DNA of 34,464 bases from a virus, in IMG/VR virus record IMGVR_UViG_3300007735_000653, positions 1-34,464 of that record; one strand, written 5' to 3'. The position numbers and the translations under genes were made by a program. Each line of letters opens with the position of its first letter. The stretch's first letter is position 1. Below the pieces are notes generated by a model. The model saw nothing but the letters and a program-made list of their open reading frames with translations, did not search any database and was not told where the DNA came from. Positions 1 to 7,401 of this stretch are shown piece by piece.

Positions 1-384
1 TACAAACATATCCAAACACTTATCCCAGTCTATAGGCACATCTGGAGTTAATGGAGCATCACCTTCAACATAAAGGAGTAACGGTGTTTTAATTTCACTA
101 ATAGTTTGACGCATCATATTGGTTTGATGACTGTGCTCTTTAAATATAAAAGGCAAAATGTTTTTATCTTCATGCAAACATTTCCACAAAATACGATTTT
201 TATACTCATCGTAATCTTTTTTACGGTTTTGCTGCTCTTCTCTGAGGCCATCTATTTGCATAATAATTTCATTGTCTGGAAAGTGAACACGAATATCACT
301 AATGGTTTGTTCTATCATCGTTGTATTTGGATGATCTGGAATTATAGATGTAGCCATGACAATCGTTATATCTCTTTTATGCAT
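1..384 (-). CDS. GT-A-like glycosyltransferase, N-terminal part (runs off the window)
   Basis: The frame is open from an ATG at 384 to base 1 (128 codons), so only the N-terminal part is visible. It opens MHKRDITIVMATSIIPDHPN, a beta-strand plus loop typical of GT-A nucleotide-sugar transferases. It later has LLLYVEGDAPLTPD (about residues 105-118), where the acidic EGD lies where a DxD metal/NDP-sugar motif would be expected. The start overlaps the upstream gene by 8 bases, as throughout this operon. The likely role is sugar transfer in a glycan pathway. The acceptor cannot be told, and the C-terminal half is missing from view. Confidence 0.6.
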   Translation of the reverse strand, partial: MHKRDITIVMATSIIPDHPNTTMIEQTISDIRVHFPDNEIIMQIDGLREEQQNRKKDYDEYKNRILWKCLHEDKNILPFIFKEHSHQTNMMRQTISEIKTPLLLYVEGDAPLTPDVPIDWDKCLDMFV

Positions 385-1225
385 TTACTTGCCTCATTAA
401 CTCAACAAACAAATCTCTTTTATATTTAATCCACCAACAAACAATTTGATGCATTTCAGACGTATAGTTATTTAATAATTCAGGCAAAAAATCAGGTAGA
501 TGTTGCCAATTTTCAAAAGTTTTTATTGCACAGTTACCTTCAAATAAAAAATTAAAAAAGTCTGTGTCTTGCATTTTTGAGTTTAACTTATCTCCTAAAG
601 GAAAGCAAAGCATCTCAATTGCTTCATAAAATCTAAATGAGTCAACAACCATTGCTCCACTAGGGCAAGGAACAATCTTTGATAAAAACATTTTATCGTA
701 ATATGACTTTGGACTTAACCCTTCTGCAAAACCAGTAGTTGGATTATAAAAAGAATTTGGTATTTCAGGCATAATAGTTGCAAGTTCTTGTCTTCTTTGA
801 TGGGTTATCTGTCCTGAAAAAAAGACATCATATGATTTATCTTGATACTGTGGTAAATTATTTGATAAATGTTGTGGCACACCCAACGCTAATTTATTAT
901 ATTGTGAATGTTTTCTGTGCGGGTATTGAATCCAAATCTCAATATTACTGTGTTTTATCTTATCAACTTTAAATGTAGCACTTTCATCTCCAGTAATAAA
1001 TAAAACTACCCTGCCTATCTTATTTAACTCTTCAGATATTTGATCTTCAAAGTCTACGTTTTGTGGTCCAGGAATAACAACAAAGGCTTTATCTGTGTTA
1101 GGAAGAGTCGTCACCCTGTCTGGTTTAATATTGTTTTTATTAAAAAATTGTTTTAATAAACCATAATCCCATTTATCAGCAGCACAGTCTTCTTGTTTAA
1201 CTGAATAAAGATATGCGTTAATCAT
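377..1225 (-). CDS. Exostosin/GT-B-like glycosyltransferase
   Basis: This 282-residue protein has alternating beta/alpha segments. Near residues 185-210 it has PSGAMVVDSFRFYEAIEM, which resembles the nucleotide-sugar-binding C-terminal part of exostosin-like (GT47-type) and other GT-B enzymes, where a conserved acidic 'R-x-YEA-x-E' follows a proline. I chose ATG 1225 rather than 1240 because it gives an ATGA overlap with the upstream stop and has GGAAGG about 7 nt upstream. It sits second from the end of a seven-gene sugar operon. The family call is moderate and the substrate is unknown. Confidence 0.5.
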   Translation of the reverse strand: MINAYLYSVKQEDCAADKWDYGLLKQFFNKNNIKPDRVTTLPNTDKAFVVIPGPQNVDFEDQISEELNKIGRVVLFITGDESATFKVDKIKHSNIEIWIQYPHRKHSQYNKLALGVPQHLSNNLPQYQDKSYDVFFSGQITHQRRQELATIMPEIPNSFYNPTTGFAEGLSPKSYYDKMFLSKIVPCPSGAMVVDSFRFYEAIEMLCFPLGDKLNSKMQDTDFFNFLFEGNCAIKTFENWQHLPDFLPELLNNYTSEMHQIVCWWIKYKRDLFVELMRQVNA

Positions 1226-1839
1226 GTTAAAACCTTCCATAATTTTTCTTCTATAATAAGATTTTTAACTACTTCTTCATCTATGATTGATGTATTATTT
1301 ACATAGGTTATCTGCGAATTATATTGTTTTATTATATTCATTTTATTTTTTGTAAAGTTAGTCTTAATATTTTCTAAATTATTATTTAATTCAACCTGTT
1401 TTAATCTTATTTTGTATGACTCTGGGTATGAAAATCTATATGGCAACTCAGCATAAAGAAGGTATGTTTTATCAAAATATTTTATTAAGTTAAGCAAGGT
1501 GTCTGATAAAAAAATGTGATCTGGGTGATGAACTCCAAGAGGAATATAAATGTTATCAAAGTTTACAATTATAGATTTTATCCAATCTATTAAATCATTT
1601 TCGTTTTGTTTTCCATAAACATCGTCTAGTAAATCTCCATTAATCACTTTAGCATTTATCATTGAGCAGGCTTCATTATGTTCTTGTCTTAATATAGTGT
1701 GTTTTTTATACCCAGAATGATCTGTTGGTATGCCAGCAAAGGCAGTTGCAATTGCAAAACTATCATTACTATCAATAATATAATCACCTAATGAAAAAAT
1801 TGCATCATCTACATGTGCACAAAATATTAAATTATTCAT
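1222..1839 (-). CDS. PIG-L (LmbE-like) deacetylase
   Basis: This 205-residue protein starts with the diagnostic PIG-L motif: residues 8-18 read AHVDDAIFSLG, matching AHPDD-x-x-x-x-G, with H9, D11 and D12 as the expected zinc/catalytic residues. The second signature, GVHHPDH (about 102-108), supplies the later histidine ligand. The family is zinc-dependent and removes acetyl groups from GlcNAc-type sugars. The usual proline of AHPDD is valine. Start 1839 is preferred over 1857 because of a GAGG ribosome site upstream and an 8-base overlap with the preceding gene. In this operon it probably de-N-acetylates a sugar that the neighbouring transferases use. Confidence 0.82.
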   Translation of the reverse strand: MNNLIFCAHVDDAIFSLGDYIIDSNDSFAIATAFAGIPTDHSGYKKHTILRQEHNEACSMINAKVINGDLLDDVYGKQNENDLIDWIKSIIVNFDNIYIPLGVHHPDHIFLSDTLLNLIKYFDKTYLLYAELPYRFSYPESYKIRLKQVELNNNLENIKTNFTKNKMNIIKQYNSQITYVNNTSIIDEEVVKNLIIEEKLWKVLT

Positions 1840-2536
1840 AAAACAAATGTACCTCATGCTGATAATCTAAAAGAGTTTCTTGATACCCCAAACCCTTTAT
1901 CCATTGTCTAAGATTATATAAAGACTCATTCCATTGTTGTAGCATAAACTCTGGGTGTCCAGATAGCCAAATCTTTGGTTTATGCTCTCTAAGTGTCCTA
2001 TTAGCCCCTTCTAAGACCTTCCATTCGCTACCTTCTACGTCCAAGGAAATGGCGGTAGGTAGTTTAATCTTATGATTATAAACGCAAGAGTCTATAGTAA
2101 TCTGGCCATAAGTATCTCCTTCAAGATATAATTCTTTAAATCCATGCGCTGCTTTAATTTCATTATTAACTTCTGGAGGCCATTCATTAAAATATACACG
2201 TGCAAGGTTGTTTATTTTATTAGAAGCAAATCCAGGAATACAGGCCAGTGGAAGTTTTAAATTGTTAGATGTCCAAGTTAATGGAAGATGTGACCATACT
2301 TTAGGGTTTGGTTCAAACAAAACAACTTCTGCACCCCACATCTGACACAAGGCTGGAAATTCTCCTTGTTCTGAACCAACATAATAAACAACATCTCCTT
2401 TACCAATACGTTCATGCATTGACTTAAGCCTTAACTTTTCCCAGCCTGACTCGCTATGCCATTCTGGTCTATCTGCACGATGCTTTGGAAGAATTATTTC
2501 AAATTCTCCATTTAGAATTGTTTTAATCATTTCCAT
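1832..2536 (-). CDS. FkbM-family SAM-dependent methyltransferase
   Basis: The 234-residue protein has a Rossmann SAM-binding motif I at residues 48-60 (GDVVYYVGSEQGE), the acidic ribose-binding loop FEPNP at 74-78, and the FkbM hallmark SLDVEGSEWKVLEG at 164-177. FkbM enzymes O-methylate sugars or polyketides. Start 2536 overlaps the upstream stop by one base (TAATG), indicating coupled translation. An internal Met3 would also fit. Methylation of a sugar hydroxyl in the glycan made by this operon is the most natural role. Confidence 0.8.
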   Translation of the reverse strand: MEMIKTILNGEFEIILPKHRADRPEWHSESGWEKLRLKSMHERIGKGDVVYYVGSEQGEFPALCQMWGAEVVLFEPNPKVWSHLPLTWTSNNLKLPLACIPGFASNKINNLARVYFNEWPPEVNNEIKAAHGFKELYLEGDTYGQITIDSCVYNHKIKLPTAISLDVEGSEWKVLEGANRTLREHKPKIWLSGHPEFMLQQWNESLYNLRQWIKGLGYQETLLDYQHEVHLFYE

Positions 2537-3045
2537 TATTTCATTGCCTCCATAAAATAAAATTCGTGTTCTCTTGTATCAAGTTCATATATTTTTTCAT
2601 TTGAATATGCCGTTTGTTTAAACTTTGTTTCAGATACATTGTTAAACCCAACATTGTTTAATTTATGTTGTAGGGCTTTACTTGTTAACAGTGATGCTGA
2701 TTGTGAATACCAAGTTAACCATGCAGAAAATCTATTGTCTAAGTCATCTTCAGAGTTAGGGAAAAAGTTAATGTTATTATTTTTGTATGCATCAAATCCA
2801 GAAACAATATCTGGAAGACTGATTCTTACAACTCCGTTTGGCTTTAAAACTCTATAAAATTCTGATAAAACCTTTTCAATGTCGTGATATTTAACACAGC
2901 AAACTATTGCATGACAAACAATAATGTCACAAGAGTTATCGGATATTAATCCTAAATCTTTATGCTCTGTATTAAACTCTGGGTCAAGATCTATGTTAAT
3001 CCAATCAGGAGGCTGAATGCTGCCACAACCAAAATTTATTTTCAT
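2536..3045 (-). CDS. Class I SAM methyltransferase (type 11)
   Basis: This compact 169-residue protein has MKINFGCGSIQPPDWINID at its N-terminus, which is the SAM-binding motif I plus the acidic end of strand 2. It also has FYRVLKPNGVVRISLPD in the middle, the classic motif of methyltransferase type 11. ATG 3045 is chosen because it overlaps the upstream stop as ATGA and places motif I right at the N-terminus. A longer form from 3084 is open but adds only 13 unconserved residues. It is shorter than most type 11 enzymes. The substrate is unknown, probably a sugar. Confidence 0.75.
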   Translation of the reverse strand: MKINFGCGSIQPPDWINIDLDPEFNTEHKDLGLISDNSCDIIVCHAIVCCVKYHDIEKVLSEFYRVLKPNGVVRISLPDIVSGFDAYKNNNINFFPNSEDDLDNRFSAWLTWYSQSASLLTSKALQHKLNNVGFNNVSETKFKQTAYSNEKIYELDTREHEFYFMEAMK

Positions 3046-3926
3046 TGTTGTATCCAATCCATTAGAGATATCTTTGGAGTCCATCCAGTTAAACCTTTAA
3101 ACTTTAAATTAGACGCAAGAGTTTCTTGCACTTCCCCAATTCTTGGCGGTATAAACTGAATATTATTTGAAATTATATTAGCAATCTCAAGTATAGAATA
3201 ACTACTTCCATAGCCAATGTTATATACTTCTCCGAAACCATTATAAACTTCAGATGCAAAGATGTTTGCTTGGATTACGTCTGATATATGTGTAAAGTCT
3301 CTACGCTGAGAACCATCTCCAATGACTGTTAAGGGTCTTCCTTCACGCTTTTGTTTTAAAAATAGTCCAATTACTGGGGCGTATTGGCCTTTCAATGGCT
3401 GTCTATCTCCGTAAACGTTAAAGTATCTAAGTGAAATAGTTTTTAATCCATAAAGATTAAAATAAACTCTTGCAAGGTTTTCACCAAAAACCTTAGCAGC
3501 AGAGTATGGGGTTAGTGGGTCAGATGGTTGGGTTTCTTGGTTTGGAAGTAAGGCTTTTTTCCCATAAGAAGAAGATGTGCTTGAATAGATTAGTCTATCT
3601 ACATTATTAACCCTACAAAGTTCAAGAACGTTGGCTGTTCCTACTGCGTTTGATTGAATAGATTTTTTAGGATTTAGTATTGCTGGCTGTATTCTTGCAT
3701 CAGATGCAACGTGAAATACGCAATCAATATCTCTAAATAGTGGAGCAATTAGATCATAATCACAAATGTCATACTTATAGTTTTGTGCCTTATCATTCCA
3801 ATAGAATTGTTCATGACATTCTGCAGACTCATCATCAATACAAATAACATCGTGACCAAGACTAATTAACTTATCAACAAGGTTTGATCCTATAAAACCA
3901 GCACCGCCAGTAACTAAATATTTCAC
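3042..3926 (-). CDS. NAD-dependent NDP-sugar epimerase/dehydratase (extended SDR)
   Basis: With a GTG start at 3926, the 294-residue protein begins VKYLVTGGAGFIGSN, the Rossmann G-x-x-G-x-x-G NAD site. It then has YSSTSSSYG (114-122), the catalytic Y-x-x-x-K as YSAAK (141-145), and RYFNVYGDRQ (167-176). These match UDP-glucose/GlcNAc 4-epimerase and related NDP-sugar enzymes. The GTG overlaps the upstream stop as GTGA. ATG 3959 is open but would add 11 residues and a long overlap. No strong ribosome site precedes the GTG, so re-initiation after the upstream gene is likely. It probably supplies an activated sugar to the neighbouring transferases. Confidence 0.87.
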   Translation of the reverse strand: MKYLVTGGAGFIGSNLVDKLISLGHDVICIDDESAECHEQFYWNDKAQNYKYDICDYDLIAPLFRDIDCVFHVASDARIQPAILNPKKSIQSNAVGTANVLELCRVNNVDRLIYSSTSSSYGKKALLPNQETQPSDPLTPYSAAKVFGENLARVYFNLYGLKTISLRYFNVYGDRQPLKGQYAPVIGLFLKQKREGRPLTVIGDGSQRRDFTHISDVIQANIFASEVYNGFGEVYNIGYGSSYSILEIANIISNNIQFIPPRIGEVQETLASNLKFKGLTGWTPKISLMDWIQQ

Positions 3927-4882
3927 TTTATGTTTAAAGTTTCTAATATTGCAGACCATCTGTGGACGTAAGTGTGCTCTTTCTTTGTTCTTTCGTGTCC
4001 ATTAAGTCTAATTGTTTCTCTTGATACCCCGTCTAACAAATATTTATCTATCTTATTTTTTAGATCTTCAAGGTTCCCGTGTTCATAAAATGCAATTTCA
4101 ATCTCATCTTTAAAGTATTCTTCAAGCCCTTTAATACGAGGGTAGATAGTGAAACCACCACGACCAGTACTCTCAAACAACCTATCACTAGTGTAGTAAG
4201 GATAGTTAAAGTTAATGTTTAAACTATCACCTATCGCTACCTTGCTTTTAGCATAGATACGGTTTAACGCATCTCCACGCACAGTTCCAGTATCGCCATC
4301 TCCACCAACATGTAAAAATCTCTTGCCGTAAGTCTTTCTTAAAAAGTCTATTAATTCTGGACGGTATTTGTGTTCATGATGATAACCCTTACTACCAACA
4401 AAGATAATATCATTTTCAAAGTTATGTGGGTCATACTCTTCATGGATATAGCATTCTTTATCATACACTCCAGCAGGCAAGAAGTGTCCCTTGACCTGTG
4501 TGTTTTCATTAAACCAATCACACATTAACTTATCTGTAGCAAAGAAGTGACCAATGTTTGTGTAGAAGTCATCATTCTTTAAATCTTTCTCACGTTCAAT
4601 TCCAAACCATAAATCTAAATGATAAGTCATGGTTGGTATACCAGCAGCCTTTAATTCTTTTAATACATTCGTCATAGACCTTGATCCTGGGGTTTGCCAT
4701 CTATGTGTGTGTACCCATATGAATAGATCAGAGTTTAATGCTGCATTTAATATTTCTGTGCTACCCGCTTTTTTCTCTTGCAATTTTTGCACGGTATGCC
4801 CAAGAAACTCTAAAGACTTAGCATGATGATTCTCACTACTATAAGATACTTCAAAGTTACCAAGAAAAACTATATTAGCCAT
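3923..4882 (-). CDS. GT-B glycosyltransferase (CgeB-like/group 1)
   Basis: The 319-residue protein has a GT-B layout. The N-terminal Rossmann half starts MANIVFLGNFEVSYSSENH and a C-terminal half begins near NDIIFVGSKGYHHEHKYR. A donor-site region has VAIGDSLNINFNYPYYTSDRLFESTGRGGF, which matches the 'S-x-R-x-x-E-x-x-G-x-G-x-F' end of group 1 and CgeB-type transferases. It overlaps the upstream gene by 8 bases and the epimerase by 4. It is the first of the sugar genes to be transcribed. Donor and acceptor are unknown. Confidence 0.75.
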   Translation of the reverse strand: MANIVFLGNFEVSYSSENHHAKSLEFLGHTVQKLQEKKAGSTEILNAALNSDLFIWVHTHRWQTPGSRSMTNVLKELKAAGIPTMTYHLDLWFGIEREKDLKNDDFYTNIGHFFATDKLMCDWFNENTQVKGHFLPAGVYDKECYIHEEYDPHNFENDIIFVGSKGYHHEHKYRPELIDFLRKTYGKRFLHVGGDGDTGTVRGDALNRIYAKSKVAIGDSLNINFNYPYYTSDRLFESTGRGGFTIYPRIKGLEEYFKDEIEIAFYEHGNLEDLKNKIDKYLLDGVSRETIRLNGHERTKKEHTYVHRWSAILETLNIK

Positions 4883-5096
4883 TCATTTGTTCATTCTGCC
4901 CTCTGGCAATAGCAGCAGATGCTTCAAAGGCTTTTTGTGTTCTGCGAGATTTTAATAAGCCTTTTGACTTCCAAAGTGGAATGGTTGCTTCAATGTCTCT
5001 TGCTATCTGTTCTCTTATTTCTTTAACAGTAAAAACAACAAAATTCCAAACATCTTCTTTTTGTTTGTCGTTAAGTTCTTCAGTCCAGTTAGTCAT
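4875..5096 (-). CDS. Small charged protein of unknown function
   Basis: A 73-residue, lysine- and glutamate-rich, predicted helical protein (MTNWTEELNDKQKEDVWNF...) with no transmembrane segment or cysteine motif. ATG 5096 is preferred over a TTG at 5108 because GAGGAAG lies just upstream. It overlaps the next gene and the preceding zinc-ribbon peptide by 8 bases each, so all three are co-translated. I do not recognise the family. Confidence 0.7.
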   Translation of the reverse strand: MTNWTEELNDKQKEDVWNFVVFTVKEIREQIARDIEATIPLWKSKGLLKSRRTQKAFEASAAIARGQNEQMNG

Positions 5097-5190
5097 CTTC
5101 TTCCTCAAACTCTCTTAAAGCAGCAGAGTTTGTGTAGCAATTAGAGCAGTCACCATTAATCAGTTTGCCACCACAAGACTCACAAAACAT
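5089..5190 (-). CDS. 33-residue zinc-ribbon-like micro-protein
   Basis: ATG 5190 to TAA 5089 encodes 33 residues with C3-x2-C6 and C15-x2-C18, a minimal four-cysteine zinc-binding arrangement, followed by an acidic tail ending EEEDD. Support comes from the paired CxxC motifs and the 8-base overlap with the next gene. The function is unknown. One of several CxxC micro-proteins in this window. Confidence 0.65.
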   Translation of the reverse strand: MFCESCGGKLINGDCSNCYTNSAALREFEEEDD

Positions 5191-5196
5191 AAAAAA

Positions 5197-5355
5197 TTAA
5201 TCTTTGTTAAAATCTATTTTACTTAGTTCAGCCTGATCAACACTTTGAAAATGAGACCAATTACACTTTGTGCATTTTAGCAAAACACTCATATTCTCAT
5301 CAACAATATAAGCCTCTGGAGTGTGATCTTCTATTTTTTTACAAAAAGTATTCAT
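5197..5355 (-). CDS. Small cysteine-containing protein
   Basis: 52 residues from ATG 5355, with a GGGG ribosome site 6-9 nt upstream and an extended -10 promoter (TGGTATAAT) about 23 nt upstream, so it likely begins the transcription unit leading to the sugar operon. It carries one C-T-K-C motif (residues 28-31) plus C5. The chain looks like a degenerate zinc ribbon. Function unknown. Confidence 0.65.
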   Translation of the reverse strand: MNTFCKKIEDHTPEAYIVDENMSVLLKCTKCNWSHFQSVDQAELSKIDFNKD

Positions 5356-5377
5356 TTTTCCCCTATCTATTCATTAA

Positions 5378-5386
5378 ATTATACCA
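5378..5386 (-). promoter_or_regulatory. Extended -10 promoter
   Basis: The minus strand reads TGGTATAAT here, the same extended -10 word found before several tail genes. No -35 match lies 17 nt upstream. It would transcribe the 5355 gene and, by read-through, the sugar operon. Confidence 0.55.
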
Positions 5387-5398
5387 TTGAAACAAAGT

Positions 5399-5524
5399 TT
5401 ATTTATTTTCTCTAACAATCCTTGCAGCAAGAATCTTCACTCCAACTGCATTGGTATGACTCTGATCAATATCAATAGCCTCAATTTCTTTGGCTATTTT
5501 TTCACGTATTTGTTTTTCGTTCAT
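5399..5524 (-). CDS. Small helical protein of unknown function
   Basis: 41 residues from ATG 5524 (MNEKQIREKIAKEIEAIDID...KILAARIVREN). It is charged and predicted helical, similar in style to small proteins common in actinobacteriophage genomes. It lies one base after the stop of the secreted-protein gene, so it is probably co-transcribed with it. No functional motif. Confidence 0.6.
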   Translation of the reverse strand: MNEKQIREKIAKEIEAIDIDQSHTNAVGVKILAARIVRENK

Positions 5525-5525
5525 A

Positions 5526-5924
5526 TTATTTTTCTATAGAGTTACACAGTTTGTCAAAATTAGTAATTGAAGAAATCTTTAAATTCATTGCAGCAGTGAC
5601 TGCTTCAACATTTTTACTATCTAATGCAATTTTTGTATTTTTTTCTGCTGTAATCCAAGAGGCAATAGTTGTTTTAATTTTGCCAGTTGTAGGTTTTTGT
5701 TTTGCAGCAAGCATATCTATGTTTAAATCTATTTCTTTTAACACATCTTGATCACTTGCTAGCCCATTGGACCACTTAGACATCACCTCTGATTTATATT
5801 TTGTCTTGATGCTTTTACAAGAAGCCTTGTTGCCTTTAGTGTTTAATGACTTTGTTGCAGCCTGAGCAGACGCAGTAGGAATTAACAGCGATATTAATAA
5901 AGAAGTTATAATTATTTTTTTCAT
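5526..5924 (-). CDS. Secreted protein with signal peptide, unknown function
   Basis: 132 residues. The N-terminus MKKIIITSLLISLLIPTASA is a textbook signal peptide (two Lys, hydrophobic core, ASA cleavage site near residue 20). The mature part is lysine-rich and helical and has two cysteines (about residues 37 and 127) that could form a disulfide. The ATG lies six bases after a TATACT -10 box, so the transcript should be essentially leaderless. A secreted phage protein among early-type genes is unusual. Roles in host-envelope modification or superinfection exclusion are possible but unproven. Confidence 0.75.
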   Translation of the reverse strand: MKKIIITSLLISLLIPTASAQAATKSLNTKGNKASCKSIKTKYKSEVMSKWSNGLASDQDVLKEIDLNIDMLAAKQKPTTGKIKTTIASWITAEKNTKIALDSKNVEAVTAAMNLKISSITNFDKLCNSIEK

Positions 5925-5930
5925 ATTATA

Positions 5931-5959
5931 AGTATATCCTATTCAGTTTGTTTTGTAAA
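5931..5959 (-). promoter_or_regulatory. Sigma70-type promoter for the secreted-protein gene
   Basis: On the minus strand, TTTACA (5954-5959), a 17-nt spacer, then TATACT (5931-5936). Only six bases separate the -10 from ATG 5924, which predicts a leaderless mRNA. Confidence 0.6.
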
Positions 5960-6130
5960 GTTATGGTTATCTTTAATAACTGGATCAAGTCTATCCCAAT
6001 GCCCCGCAGAACTTCCTTGATATATTTCTCCAGTTTCTCTATCTATGAGCAACCATTTGTCTGGACATTTGGTATGAACAACTAAGTCAACTGGCTTATC
6101 AAACTCTTTAAACTCTTTTGTTTTTTTCAT
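5939..6130 (-). CDS. Small protein of unknown function
   Basis: 63 residues, MKKTKEFKEFDKPVDLVVH..., with a C-terminal stretch DRETGEIYQGSSAGHWDRL. Its ATG overlaps the stop of the zinc-finger-like gene upstream (ATGA). The middle W-L-L-I-D-R-E-T-G-E-I-Y resembles short beta-hairpin proteins in other phages. Function not known. Confidence 0.65.
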   Translation of the reverse strand: MKKTKEFKEFDKPVDLVVHTKCPDKWLLIDRETGEIYQGSSAGHWDRLDPVIKDNHNFTKQTE

Positions 6131-6234
6131 TTATGCTCTTTCATATGATTATATAAAGTTTCATAAGCCATAGAAGATCTTACCTGAACCTGCTCCTTGC
6201 ATACCTCGCAAACAACAAACCTATTGGCTGACAT
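6127..6234 (-). CDS. 35-residue C2H2-like zinc-finger micro-protein
   Basis: ATG 6234 to TGA 6127. It has C9-x2-C12 and, near the C-terminus, H30-x3-H34 (NHMKEH), spaced like a compact C2H2 finger. It is the first gene after a strong promoter whose -10 ends 8 bases before the ATG, so the message is leaderless or nearly so. DNA binding is possible. The short length makes the call tentative. Confidence 0.65.
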   Translation of the reverse strand: MSANRFVVCEVCKEQVQVRSSMAYETLYNHMKEHK

Positions 6235-6242
6235 ATAAACCC

Positions 6243-6271
6243 AGTATATCAAATTTTGGGCGGTACGTCAA
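6243..6271 (-). promoter_or_regulatory. Strong sigma70-type promoter, leaderless
   Basis: Minus strand: TTGACG (6266-6271), 17-nt spacer, TATACT (6243-6248), eight bases, then ATG 6234. The spacer word taccgcccaaaat closely matches the spacer of the 7277-7305 promoter, suggesting a shared operator. Confidence 0.75.
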
Positions 6272-6281
6272 GACACAATGA

Positions 6282-6287
6282 TATACT
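6282..6287 (+). promoter_or_regulatory. -10 box for the divergent zinc-ribbon gene
   Basis: TATACT lies nine bases before ATG 6297 on the plus strand. No good -35 is seen. It would fire divergently from the 6243-6271 promoter. Confidence 0.4.
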
Positions 6288-6296
6288 ACAACCTAT

Positions 6297-6476
6297 ATGT
6301 GCCCAAACTGTAATACTCCGCTAATTCCAATTATTTATGGATACTCAAGTAAAAAATACTTAGATATGCATAAGGAGGGTTTGATATTTTTAGTATCTAC
6401 CACCTATCATACAAGGCATAGCCCAACATCATATTGTAAAAAATGTAGTGAAAGTTTTGATATTAAAGTAATTTAA
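6297..6476 (+). CDS. Zinc-ribbon micro-protein (plus strand)
   Basis: 59 residues starting MCPNCNTPLI and ending ...SYCKKCSESFDIKVI. C2-x2-C5 and C47-x2-C50 form a standard four-cysteine zinc ribbon. It is the only plus-strand gene in the left 7 kb and ends overlapping by four bases the stop of the convergent 6473-6595 gene. An exact GGTTTGATA repeat lies inside it (6378-6386). Function unknown. Confidence 0.65.
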   Translation: MCPNCNTPLIPIIYGYSSKKYLDMHKEGLIFLVSTTYHTRHSPTSYCKKCSESFDIKVI

Positions 6477-6595
6477 CAATTTTTTAGTTTGTTCAATATT
6501 CTTTTTGCCATTGCCTCACGCTCTTCTAAAGACAACTCTAGCCCTGTATCCATTTCTGTCATTGAAATGGCTAGGTCAACAATATCTTTACTCAT
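6473..6595 (-). CDS. 40-residue helical protein
   Basis: ATG 6595 to TAA 6473 encodes MSKDIVDLAISMTEMDTGLE..., acidic then basic, predicted all-helical. It is the last gene of the unit starting at 7270. It ends tail-to-tail with the 6297-6476 gene. No recognised family. Confidence 0.5.
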   Translation of the reverse strand: MSKDIVDLAISMTEMDTGLELSLEEREAMAKRILNKLKNC

Positions 6596-6609
6596 GACCG
6601 TGATTCGGC

Positions 6610-6756
6610 TTAATATTCAAGTGATACCCAAAACCAAAGAAAGTCAACATTGGCATTAAATCTATCCACGCTAAATCCTAACGCAATTCTGCGGGGAGCA
6701 AACCCAACCCCAAGCCAAACCCTATTACTAACTCTCCACTCTTTACTTTTAATCAT
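6610..6756 (-). CDS. Small basic aromatic protein
   Basis: 48 residues from ATG 6756 with GGGG 6-9 nt upstream. It is rich in W, F, V and R (IKSKEWRVSNRVWLGVGF...VDFLWFWVSLEY) and predicted to form beta strands. Its base composition (GGGTTTGGCTTGGGG) is more G-rich than the neighbours. Function unknown. Confidence 0.55.
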   Translation of the reverse strand: MIKSKEWRVSNRVWLGVGFAPRRIALGFSVDRFNANVDFLWFWVSLEY

Positions 6757-6768
6757 AAGTACCCCGTT

Positions 6769-6927
6769 CTATAAATATGCCTGGTTTAAAAACTCATCTG
6801 CCCAAAAGGCAGCAAGAGATTCATTACCTACATCATTAAAGTAATACCGATTCTTTTCCAGGCTATAGGTCCAACCCTTCCAAAGATTGTTTTCTTCTTC
6901 TGCCCAAGTAAGGTTATCAGTTATCAT
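6769..6927 (-). CDS. Small acidic aromatic protein
   Basis: 52 residues, MITDNLTWAEEENNLWKGW..., acidic with many aromatics. Its ATG overlaps the upstream stop as ATGA, which fixes the start. No recognised domain. Confidence 0.6.
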   Translation of the reverse strand: MITDNLTWAEEENNLWKGWTYSLEKNRYYFNDVGNESLAAFWADEFLNQAYL

Positions 6928-7100
6928 TTTGTTAACTCTTTTTCAATGGCTTTAATGGTTGGGCAAGGCCAAGGTTTCTTATCTTCTTGGCATCTATGGA
7001 CTAATGTTCCTTCTGGAATATGGAGTTCGGCGATAGCACGAAGAGCCTCATCTAAATTAAAAGCCCCAGATGCGGAAATGAGGTTTGATATATTTTTCAT
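6924..7100 (-). CDS. Small protein of unknown function
   Basis: 58 residues, MKNISNLISASGAFNLDEAL...KPWPCPTIKAIEKELTK. The start overlaps the preceding stop by four bases. The HRCQ...PWPCPTI segment, with two cysteines and a final helix, resembles small phage proteins that carry the sentence 'W-P-C-x-T'. A GGTTTGATA repeat overlaps its first codons (7082-7090). Function unknown. Confidence 0.62.
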   Translation of the reverse strand: MKNISNLISASGAFNLDEALRAIAELHIPEGTLVHRCQEDKKPWPCPTIKAIEKELTK

Positions 7101-7270
7101 TTGTTATTCATTTCAATGACACCTTGAGTGTCAAGGCAGAACTTGCACATTTCAAAAAACATAGTCCCAGATGGATCTATGCTATAAATGTAGTCACAGG
7201 TATGTGGAGTATTACGCATTTCGTTAAAGCGCTTCCAAGGATCCTTTATGAATTCATCTATATTGCTCAT
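7097..7270 (-). CDS. Small protein, first gene of a minus-strand unit
   Basis: 57 residues, MSNIDEFIKDPWKRFNEMRN..., with C26, C42 and C45 (CKFC) that may bind metal with a histidine nearby. The ATG lies six bases after a TATGCT -10, predicting a leaderless transcript. Function unknown. Confidence 0.65.
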   Translation of the reverse strand: MSNIDEFIKDPWKRFNEMRNTPHTCDYIYSIDPSGTMFFEMCKFCLDTQGVIEMNNK

Positions 7271-7276
7271 AGATCT

Positions 7277-7305
7277 AGCATATCAGATTTCGGCGGTAAA
7301 AGCAA
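7277..7305 (-). promoter_or_regulatory. Sigma70-type promoter, leaderless
   Basis: Minus strand: TTGCTT (7300-7305), 17-nt spacer ttaccgccgaaatctga, TATGCT (7277-7282), six bases, ATG 7270. Spacer resembles that at 6249-6265. Confidence 0.65.
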
Positions 7306-7401
7306 GGCGCAAAATAGAACTAACAAACCTTCCAATGCCCTATACGGGCACTATCGGTTATTAGGTTTGATATGCCTTTAGATGGTATGATGAAAGGATA
7401 A

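Noticed and set aside
106-429. 107-codon plus-strand frame at the left edge
   Set aside because: It is the shadow of the minus-strand glycosyltransferase genes, which overlap cleanly and carry recognisable motifs.
4629-4826. Cysteine-containing plus-strand frame opposite the CgeB-like gene
   Set aside because: No start signal and fully inside a strongly supported gene.
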